This document shows, in pieces, positions 22,503-34,500 of a DNA stretch of 49,605 bases; position 1 is the stretch's first letter, and every line of letters starts with the position of its first letter. The notes beneath the pieces were generated by a model that was not told the origin of the DNA, searched no databases, and saw only the letters and a program-made list of their open reading frames with translations. The DNA is from Ignavibacteria bacterium (GTDB taxonomy: Bacteria > Bacteroidota > Ignavibacteria > UBA10030 > F1-140-MAGs086). Location: contig VGWC01000011.1 of NCBI GenBank assembly GCA_016873775.1, positions 1 through 49,605 on the forward strand, in the 5' to 3' direction. Both the position numbers and the translations under genes were made by a program.

Positions 22503-25500
22503 ATGATACAATCTCGTGCACTACGAATTCTAAATCGTTTTTTTCTACTCTGTACATTATTTGTTGCTCTCGCATTTTATTCTTATCCCACGTTCGCACA
22601 GATAAAGAATGCGATAGATTCTGGCGATTGGAATAACCCTTCAATATGGAGTGGTAATGCAGTTCCTACAATAAATGATACTGTTGTTATCAGTGGTACA
22701 GATGAAAGTCCGATTACCGTCAATATTGAACAAACCAATGCATTGTGCGCATCATTATCAATTTTACTGACAGAAGGTTCTTCGCAAAATTCGAGTGTTT
22801 TGAAAATTACAACAAACAGAACACTAACAGTATCAGGGAATATTATCGTAGATGGCGAACTTCAATGCACGGGTTCTGAAGTTATCAATATCAGCGGAAA
22901 TTGGATAATGAGCGGAGATTTTATTCAAGGAAGCAGTACTGTACGTTTTTTTGGCGCACTGAATCAAACAATTGGTGGAGGTCCAACATTTTATAACTTT
23001 GTTGTTAATAAAACTGGAGGAATTCTATTGTTATCTGAATTGCATTGTTCAGTGAAAGGCAATTGGATTGATTCTGCAGGAATTGTGGATTTGGGAGAAT
23101 ACTTGATGAGTACGCCAAATGCTGTTGGAAATTTTGTTTTAGCAGGCAATACGAAATTACGTATCGGCGGTTCGAATCCGTTTCCTTCTGGATATGCTAA
23201 TTATTATTTGTCTTTAACAAGTATTGTAGAATATTACGGAAACGGCGCACAAACAATAAACAACGTTGGATACGGTAATTTACTTTTTTCCGGTGTTGGG
23301 AAGAAAAATGGAGAACAATCTTTAACTATCAATAAAGACTTAACCATTAGCGAGGGTGCAACATTTGATGGTAAGTCGCAAAAAACGCATCGTATTGCAG
23401 GAAATTGGTTGAACAACGGAACATACCTTACTGCTGCTGGAAATACCGTCGAATTTTTTGGTACTGATACGCAAAGAATTTTTGGTGCTGCGGAAACACA
23501 GTTCAGAAATTTACGTATTAGCAAACCAAGTGGTAGCGTACTGAAATTAGATACAAATGTTAAGATTGTCAGTAAACTTCAAGTCTATAGCGGCATTTTA
23601 GATTTATTCAATTTCACTGCGAACAGAACTACTGCCGGTATTCCTTTAACCGATTCGTTGACTGTGTTGGGGACTTCGCAATTACTTATAGGAGGTGAAA
23701 ATAATTTTCCTGTCAATTTTCCTAACGTTTATTTTTCTCCGACTTCTACTTGCAGATATTATGCAAATGGTAATCAATCAATCTCTTCGCAACATTATAA
23801 TCATCTTGAATTAAGTGGAGGTGGTATTAAGACCGGAAGCGGAAATATTGGTGTTGGAGGAAATTTCACTGTTGATGAAAATATACATTATGCAGATGGT
23901 GGTTTTACGGATTCATTGGGTGGAAATGTTTTCGTAGGTGCAAATGGTTCATTTTTAGCGACAGGAATTACAAAATTTAACGGAACAACGATACTCAACG
24001 GCAACGGAAATTTTACGTTTTATTCAGTTGAGATTTCTAATTTTATCAACGATAACGGGAAACAGTTTTTTGTAAATGGAAACTGGATAAACACAGGAAC
24101 ATACTCGGCGTTTGGAACTGCGGTATTTAGTGGAACTGGCAATCAAGAAATCAAAAGTAGTAATTTTTATAATATAGAATTCAATAATATTGGAAACAAA
24201 GTAATTAACGGCGCACTGCAAATATCAGGAAACTGGATAAATAACGGAGCCACGCTTACGCTTACGAACAATGTAACTTTCAATGGAATCGGAAATCAAA
24301 GCCTTACGAGTAGTGGAACAGTGTTGAAATCGTTAACTGTGAATAAAAACAATGGAACGCTTTTTTTAATGGATAATATAATTCTTGATAGCGCTCTTTT
24401 CGTTCAAATAGGAATAATGAACGACAACGGCAATCAAATTATAATCAAAGGAAATTTTGCCAATGATGGTACGTTTCAAGGTAATGACGTAATAATTTTT
24501 GACGGCAACACAGTTCTTTCCGGGAATGGAAATACAAAATTTACAAACGTAATCATTAGCAATTTACTTACTCATGACGACGTAACATTTTCCGTTTCAG
24601 GAAATTGGAATAATGCGGGAGTGTATCTTCCAAGTAGTGGAACAGTTATATTCAACGGAAACGAAGCAGGCGTACAAACAATAAGTGCTTCAATATTCTC
24701 CAACATTATTTTTTCAAATTCAACTCCTAAAAATATAACTGGTGAACTTGTCATCAACGGCGATGTATCTTTCAATAATGATGTTACTGTTACATTAGGA
24801 AATTTTTCGCATACGGTTAATGGAAATTGGACGACAAGTCCAAACGCAACGTTGAATGCACAAGGTTCGGTACTTCGTTTTAATGGAACAGATAATCAAT
24901 TTATTAACGGAGGAACATTTGATATCTTGCTTTTCTTAAATAGCGGCGTAAAAACAATTACAGGAAATATTTTCGTAGAAGATAGTATTGCGATTATTGA
25001 TGGCGCGGAAGTGAACGGCGGAAATGCAATAATAACGATTGCTGGAAATTTTCTAAACAATGGATTTTTTTCTTCTGCTACAAGTACGCTTTCATTCAAT
25101 AAAAACGGAACATCGTATCTTTTAGGCGACACGAATACTTATGCGTACAATATCTTCGTTGCAAACGGAACGACAGTTGAAGTAAAGAGTGGAAATATTT
25201 TGTTTCTTGAAGGAACGCTCACAGAGAACGGTTATATATTAGGAACGCTTGAAACCGAACAAAATCTCAGTTCAGCAAACACGTTGTATTCGTTTGGTGG
25301 AATTGGCGCCAAAATTTTATTCAATGGAAATACATTGGGATTAACAACGGTTCAAAGAATCAGCGGAATTATTCCTGATGGTTTTGATGGACAAGTTGTA
25401 AAAAGAAAATTTATTGTTGCTCCAACAAATGTTGGTCCGTTTGATGCACAACTTACATTACAATATCATCAGTCGGAAATCAACGAACAAACGGAGGAAA

Positions 25501-28500
25501 AAATTAAATTATGGCGCGCAGAATTAAATAGTTCTGTTTGGGAATTAAAAGGTTCAAGTTTTAAAATTACTGGTGAGCGTTCTGTTACCGATACCAACGT
25601 AACTCAATTTTCGCAGTGGGCATTTTCTTCCAATCTTATTCGAAGATTTGTAGTTAATAATAGTTCGTGGCACATTGATACTAACTGGAGACCCGTTGGA
25701 ATTCCTACAAGTTCAGATAGCGTGCTTATTCCTCTCGATGCACTTTGTACCATCGAAGAAGATTCAGTAGCGAACGCAGGAATTGTCAATGTACAAGGCA
25801 CATTGACGATGACAAATGTGTGTACGCTTAATGTTGCTGGTAATTTTCGATTAGGTGCTAATGCTTCGTTCAATGTTGGAAATGGTGTAATCAATTTTAA
25901 CGGAACAGAAACACAAGAGATCGATGCATTGAATTTTTACAATCTTTCTTTTGCAAATAGCGGAGAAAAAAAATTTAGCGACGATTTTTCTGTTGCAAAA
26001 AATGTAGTGATAGGCAATGGAGCCGTTATTAATATCGGCGAAAATAATGTTACTGTCGCAGGCGATTGGAAAAATAATAACGGAACATTGTTTGCAACCG
26101 GAAATTCTACCGTTACGTTGAACAATAATACGAATGGAAATCAAACAATTGACGGTGGACAATTCAGAAATCTCGTTTTGGGCGGAAATGGAAACAAAAC
26201 CGCAATTGGTGAAATTACAGTTTTCAGAAATTTTCAAATTGATGCAAATGTAACATTCATCGGTGGGAATAATACTCATCGTATTGGCGGAAATTTTTTG
26301 CAGAACGGAAATTTTGTTTCCGCTAATTCTTCAATATACTTCAACGGTAACACGCTTCAACAAATCACCGCTACGAATTTTCACAATATTCGTTTCGGCG
26401 GCGGAGATACGAAAACTATTTCCAATGCTTTGACCGTTACGGGTAATGTCGAAATAGATTCAGCGACCATGTTTGATGTCGCAAATTTTTCGCTGATTGT
26501 TGGTGGAAATTGGATAACAAACGGAATTGTTCAGAACGCCAATTCGCTTACAATGATTGGCGACGGAACTTCTTTTTCCGGCGCAACTTCCCCTACCATA
26601 AAAAATTTAGAAATTCAGGAAAACGTAACTGCTACGAGTGGAATAACTGTTACTAATTCACTGATTGTTGCAAACCAAAAAAGTTTTACACAAACTTATG
26701 GAACAACGCAATTCTCCGGTTTTATTTCACTTACGGGAAATGCAAATTTGTATTCAGCGAAAATAGTCGGTGGAAGTTCGCTAACACTTCAAACCAATTC
26801 GCTGCTCGGTATTGCAGATTCGTTTATCATACTTGGAAATTTTGATGCAACAACAAATTCGCCAACGTATGTGGAGTTCAATAAAGAAACTGACCAAACG
26901 ATCCCCGCTGGAAGTTACGATAACATTTCATTTCTTAATGGAGGAACGAAAACAGTAAATGGAAACATATCTGTGATGTCTGATTTTTTTATTGACGGAC
27001 AAACAACGTTCACTGACGGCGGAAAAACAATTACCGTGAAGAAGAATATTGATAACAATTATGCGTATGTTGGAAATGGCACGATTCACTTTACTGATAA
27101 TTCTTTGTTTTTGGGAAATGGAACATTTACTTTCACTGACGTTGTTGTAAATGCAAATAAAACGCTCAACGTTGGCGCAAGAGAAATTATCGTATTAGGA
27201 AATTATTCGAATGTTGGCGCGCTTATTTCAGATAGCACCGTAATTTTCAGCGGAAATACTCAGCAAACAATTTTTGCTTCTTCATTTAAGAATGTACTCT
27301 TTGGAGGGAACGGAAAAAAAATTTTACAACGTTCGCTTTCTGTAAAGGGAAATCTTGTTATTGAAGATACACTTGACGCGGCAGATTTTACTGTATCAAT
27401 TGCAGGAAATTGGATGAACAGCGGAACGTTCCTCAGCGGAGATAATTCTGCTGTTGTATTTAACGGTGCGGCGCAAACAATTTCTTCGAGCGATTTTCGG
27501 AATCTTACGCTTTCCGGAAATGGAAAGAAAACGTTAAACGGAAATCTGAATATTGACGGAGAATTTTCATTGAATGGTGTTGAATTTGATGCCAATGGCA
27601 ATACGATTTCTGTTGCCGGAAAATGGACGAACAACGGCACATTCGTTGCTACAAATTCAACAGTGATATTTGATGGAAATGGAAATCAATCCATTGAAGC
27701 AAGTAATTTTGCGCACGTTATTTTTGGCGGTGGTGGTGTTAAAACTTCAAACGGTGTGCTCGCTATTATAGGCGACGTACTTATTAGTTCTACTTTTTCA
27801 GCGGGAAATTTTCTACATACTATAGGCGGAAACTGGACTAACAGCGGTACATTCCATCCAAACATAAGTTCGTTTATCTTTACAAAAAACGGAACCGTAG
27901 AGTTTTCTGGAAATACGGCGTTCAATAATCTTACCGTAAATGCTGGCACAGTAATACATATTGCAGACGAAGATACTATTGAATTGCGAGGAAATATTTC
28001 GGAAAACGGATATGTTCGAGGAATAATTTTAAAACAAGAAAACCTCAATGCAGAAGGTTCATACGTGTTTGGAAATATCGGCGCAACTATTTCATTTACC
28101 GGAAATCTTCCGGGAATAACAACGATTACTCGTATCACAGGAAAATTTCCTCCAGGATTTGATTCTACGGAAGCGTTAAATCGTTATTATTCGATCCAAT
28201 CAGCATTTGCACCAACAGTTGCTTCAATAACATTAAAATATAATGAAGCCAATGAGTTTAATGTTGCATATCAAAAAGAAAGTCAGTTAACGTTATGGAA
28301 AGGAAATGCAAACGGAACATCGTGGTTCAATCAAACGCAAAGTATTGTAACAACGGTGAATAATTCCGTTCAGTTGAATAATGTTACGGAATTTTCTTTG
28401 TGGGCGATTTCATCAACGCGATTGAAGAGATTTGTTGCAACGAATGATACGTGGAATAATCCTGCAAACTGGTCGCCGCGCTCACTTCCAACGTCTATTG

Positions 28501-31500
28501 ACAGTGTATTTATTCCGTTAGGAACGAAAGCGACAATTGATGAAAACGCAGTTGCAATTGCCAAAGGAATGTATATTCAGGGAACGCTTTCGGGAAATAT
28601 GAGTTCTTCATTAGAAATTTTCGGTGAATGGCAAAAGAGCGGAACATTTACAGCAAACGGAACAACAGTAGAATTTCTTGGCGGCAATCAACGTATTTCT
28701 GCTTCCAATTTTGGTAATGTGGAATTTTCGGGAAATGGGATAAAAGTGTTTGCCGCATCCGTTTCCGTTGAAGGAAATATATTGATTGATACGAACGTTA
28801 CACTTTCTGCTGGAACGTTTTCGCATACGGTCGGTGGAAATTGGAACGACAATGGAATGTTGGATGCAGGAACATCAAAATTTGTTTTTACAAAAAACGG
28901 GAACGGAATAATTTCCGGAAAAACATATTTCTTCGACGTAGATATTTCAAATCAAAGTACAATGACCGTAAGTGCAGGAGATACCATTACAATCAGAGGT
29001 TTGTTGAATGAAATCGGGAGTGGCTATCTTCTTGGTAATGTACGTTCGATAAAAAAATTGAATGACCCGTTGACCTTTTACAATTTCAGTAATCTTGGCG
29101 CTACGATTAATTTCACTGGTCCAATTTCTCCGGAAACTACAATTGTAACACGAACAACGGGAACTGTTCCAACCGGATTTGCAGTGAATCAGGCGATTAC
29201 AAGATATTTCCATATTACGTCGCAATTTGCGCCTGTTTCGGCATCACTATCGTTTAAGTATAACGTTGTGCGCGATTTGCAAGGATTAGAAGAATCGCGA
29301 TTAAAATTGTGGAAGAGCACTAATGACGGAAATGAATGGTTTATTGAACAAAGTTCAGTAGATACGCAAGCGCATACTGTCGAAATTCTTGTTGCCGGAA
29401 GTTTTTCTTCGTGGGCAATTTCACCATCACAAGTACGTGTTGCAGGAAATGCTCAAACACAATGGGATAATTCTGTAGATTGGTTGCCAACCGGAATTCC
29501 CAATGTTTCTGACAGTGTTTTCATACCGACAAATTATGAAGTTACCATTCCGCAAACATATACTGCGCAATGCAGAAGCATTTATATTGCCGGAATGCTT
29601 ACAATGTCGGATGGAGCGTTGTCAATTTCAAGAAATTGGAAAAAAGAAACAACAGCAATATTTAATGCTGGAAACGGAACAGTTCTTTTTATCCGTAATG
29701 ATGGCGGAGTTCAAAATATCAGCGCAAGTAATTTTGCCAACGTTGCTTTTAAAAATAACGGAACAAAAAATATCCAAGGCAATATTGTTACAAGCGGCAG
29801 TATTTCCATTGACGAGAACGTTTTTGTTGACGCTTTTGATTATTCTGCAACCGTTGGAAAACATTGGCTCAATAATAACGGAGTTTTTTCTTCAACTGGA
29901 AACGTGTATTTCAACAGCGCAGATTCGCAAGCGATACGGTACGGAACATTTCGTGATGTGTACTTTATGGGAAACGGAATAAAAAAGTTGTTTAGCACCA
30001 ATATATTTCGGAACGTAGAAATTGATACAAATGTAACAGTAGACGGAGGAACTTCGACCGATTCTGTAAAAGGCAATTGGGTAAATAACGGAACGTTTAT
30101 TTCCAAAGGTTCTGTTGTTTTTGTTAGCAGCGAAGAACAACATCTTTCACAAAGTAATTTCAATAATATTATTTTTGTTGGGACGGGGAAAAAAATAGCC
30201 AACGGAGTTTTAACAATATCCGGGAACGTAACGTTCATTCAAGGTTCAACGTTTGCCGCAGGAAATTATACTCACACGGTGAGTGGAAGTTGGTTTAAGT
30301 TGGGCAATGCTGAATTTCAATCTGATGAGTCAACAATTGAATTTAATGCGGCAAGCGGAACGTCGCAACTTATCAGTAAAGGCAATTTCTATAATCTTCG
30401 CTTCTCGAATGAAGGTGGAAAAACTGCGCAAGACGATTTATTCATTGAAGGTAACGTTGAAATTCTTTCCAATTTTAACGGAGGAAATTTTACACATACC
30501 ATTGGTGGCAACTGGACTGATAATGGCTCATTCACTACAAATAATGGAAAAATAATTTTTACCAATTCAGACACGGCGTATTTCAAGGGCAATACAGTTA
30601 TCAATGCATTGCGAATTGAAGCGAATACGACGCTGAAAATAGATAGCGGAAGTTACATAACAATACTCGATACGCTCATTGAAAATGGATATGTGTTCGG
30701 AGAGTTACGTACGACGCAGCGTGTACATTCGTCATCGGATACGTATGTATTTAACGGCATTGGAACAACAATTACCATCCCTACGAATGATGATTCATTA
30801 GGAAATGTTATTGTAAAAAGAATGAGCGGTAAAATTCCGACGAACTTTAAGGATTCGACTGCAATTCTGCGAACGTACGAAATTCAAACAAGCCGAAGTA
30901 CTTTTTCTGCAAACATTGAAATGACATTCAATCGTGAAATAGAATTGAATTACCAGAAGAACGCTCACTTAAAAATTTGGTCAAGCAGTGATAATGGAGA
31001 AATATGGAAACGCCTTCCCGAAAGCACGTTTGATAGTGTAACGAATATATTTTCCCTCAACAATTTTGATTCCGATTCTCTCATTACATTTGCGTTTTCT
31101 TCGTTGATAGGAAGGAGTCCTGTTGTCCTGAACGGTTTGTGGGATAATCCCGATGTTTGGAAGCCGGGAGGAGTTCCTACATCAGCAGATTCGATTTATA
31201 TTCCTTCGGCAACGACGCTCATAATTCCGAATGGATATTCTGCTTCCGTTGGAACAATGAATATTGCTGGTACACTTACACACAATGGAGGCGACAGTGC
31301 AATTCACGTTTTTGGTAACTGGAGGAATTCTGGAATTTTTAATTCGGGAACAGGAATAGTGGTGTTTGAAGGTGCGAATCAACAAATTGGAAAATCGGAG
31401 TTTTACAACGTGAAGCTGAAAGGAAGCGGAGTGAAATCAGCAGTAGATTCACTGACGTTTGAGAATCTATCAATAAACGGCGTAACGTTTAACGATAATG

Positions 31501-34500
31501 GAAATCAAATACGTATCAACGGCAATATTGATATTGCTTCGGATTTCACTGCATCGGGAACGACGATTTTTGACGGAACAACAGTACTATCCGGGTCCGG
31601 CGATTACAATTTCAACAATGTTATCATTAATGGCTCATTAGATGATGGTGGAATCGGATTGAATGTTGCTGGAAATTGGAGAAACAACGGAACGTTTATT
31701 TCGAGCGGCAACGCTGTTTTAAAAGGAGCAACGAATCAACAAATCTCATCTGGAAATTTTTATAATCTGGAAATAGATAAACCGAGTGGAACTGTTCTGC
31801 AAAACGGAAATATTTTCATAGAGAATGATTTTGTGTTGTACAGCGGGAAATTTACAACACAAGGGAACAATCTGAATATTGGCGGTTCGTTTACGTTGCA
31901 TGATGATTCGCTGTTTGCAAATAACAGCACCATTAGAGTTGGTGGCGATTGGAATCGTAGCGGCGCATTTATTCAAGGAACTTCAACAATTGCGTTTAAC
32001 GGAACACAAACGCAAAACATTCTTGATTCGACTATGTTCCATCATCTTGTTGTCAATGGAACAAACAATAACATTCTTGCAAAAGAAAACATCACGGTTG
32101 ACGGTAATTTTACTGTTGCTTCCGGCAATTTTAACGATGATGGCAACATCGTTTCGTTGAAAGGTAATTTGCATGTGGATTCTAAATATTTTGGTTTTGG
32201 AACAATTCAATTTTTGGATTCGACATTTCTTTCCGGCAACGGACTAATTATTTTCAATAATGTAGAAATAGTAAATTATTTCAACGATGGCGGATTAACC
32301 TTTTCCGTGAAAGAACATTGGAATAAACATTCGTTTGCACAATTTGTTGCAACTGGAACTGTTTCGTTTAACGGAAGTAATTCTCAACAAATTTCTACTT
32401 CCCCTTTTCATCATATCGAATTTGCAAACAACGGTGTGAAAACAATTTCCGGTCAACTGAATGTATCTGGTAATATAGATTTTGTTGATTCCTCGTTGGT
32501 GAAATTGAATACGGTGCTGTATGTTGCTGGAAATTGGACGATAGATTCAACAGCATCATTTACTGCGATGCGTTCGACGGTAATTTTTAATGGAACAGAT
32601 ACGCAGCACATTAGCGAAAGTAATTTTTACAACGTACAGTTTGAGAACAGTGGAACAAAAATTGCTAATGGCAATTTCTTGATTGAAGGAAATTTCAAGA
32701 ATCAAAATCCGGCACCGTTTGTTGCAGGAAATTATACTCATACGCTTGATAGTAATTTTATCAACACTGGTACATTTATACCGGGTACCAGCACAATTAT
32801 TTTCAACAACGACGGCGATGCGTGGGTGCAAGGAATTTCTTCGCCGTTTTACAACATTGTCATCAATGAACAAACAACATTGCGCACGTCGAATAGTTTG
32901 AAAATCATTTTGTTACATTCACTCACGGAAAACATAGCGACGACGGGAGGCAATTTGTTTGGAAGAATTGAAAAAACGGAATCTGTTACGTTACCGGAAT
33001 CAACATATTCCTTTGGTAACATCGGAGCAGAAATGAAATACAGTGGAAATTCTCCGGGAGTAACGACCATAGAACGTATTTCTGGAGAATATGTTCGCGG
33101 GTTCGATAGCAATGCGGTTATTAATAGAGCGTACTTTCTTTCTGCCGAAGATTCTTCGATAAATGGTTCGTTAAAATTGTTCTACAATGTTCGTGAAGTC
33201 AACGGACAAGACGAAAATACGTTGTATTTGTGGAAATCGTTGGACAGTGGAAAACAATGGATAAAAATTGATTCGAGTAAAAAAACATATTTGGAACAAT
33301 CTGTTACAACGATGGGAGTAGATACATTTCAATACCTAACGTTTTCACCGTTTGTTAGTCGTATTGCAAGTGGATCGGGAGAGCTGTTTTGGAACAATCC
33401 GAAGAACTGGAGACCTGAAGGAATTCCAACCAAGAGCGATAGTGTGTTTATTCCTTTGGGAAAAGTAGTTACTATCGATTCTAATTCATCCAAAGCAGAA
33501 TGCGGAAATATTACGATTGATGGGCAAATCGGTTTTAACGGAAATTATTCATTGAACGTTTGGGGGAATTGGAAAAAGAACAATACTTTTTCTTTTCCTA
33601 ATGGAACAATAGTGTTTGCAGGAAAAAATCAATTTTTGAACGCAACGCAATTTAATAATGTTGTATTCGGTGGAAGTGGAATAAAAACTGCAAGAGGAGA
33701 AATAACAGTAACAAAGATTTTAGAAATTAAAAACGGCGTTTCATTTGTTGATAGCGGATATCAAGTAACTGTATCGAATAATGTCCATGTTGATGGTGAA
33801 TATCTTGGAAGCGGAATCTTATCGCTTGAAGGTAATACGACGTTGCTTGGCAATGGAACGTTTCGTTTTGGTACAGTAAAAATAAATTCAAGCGCAGTGT
33901 TAAATGATAACTGGAAAACTATTTTTGTATCAAAAAATTGGGAAAAAAATAACGGAGGAATATTTAATTCGAACGGTATTGTAACGTTTACAGGAATTGA
34001 TACACAAACTATTTCTGCAAGTAATTTCTACACTATTCATTTTAGCGGAATTGGTCGCTGTGGTTTGAGTGGAAATATTTTTGTCAATGGAAATGTGGCC
34101 ATCGGAAACGGAGCGCAAATTTTTCCTCAATCGTTTGGAGTTCGCGTGATGGGAACGTGGGAAAATAACGGTGATTACAATAGATTTGCAGCAGGTTCGG
34201 ATACTTTAAATGGAAACATTTCGGGAAATTCTGAAACAAAATTTAATAATCTCATCATAACCGACACTGTTTTTACTGCGTCAAGTTTTCAAATACAAAA
34301 ACGACTTGAAATAGAAAACAATGGAATGATTCAGCAAACCAATGGCGTGGTAACGTTCATTGGTTCCGATACATATATTCGAGGGAAAATGCAATTAAAC
34401 AATATTATCATTCCTCAACAGCATTCATTGAAAATTGAACCTGCTTCATATCTTCGCATATCGGGAAGTATTAATGGGAACGATTTGAACAACGTTATTA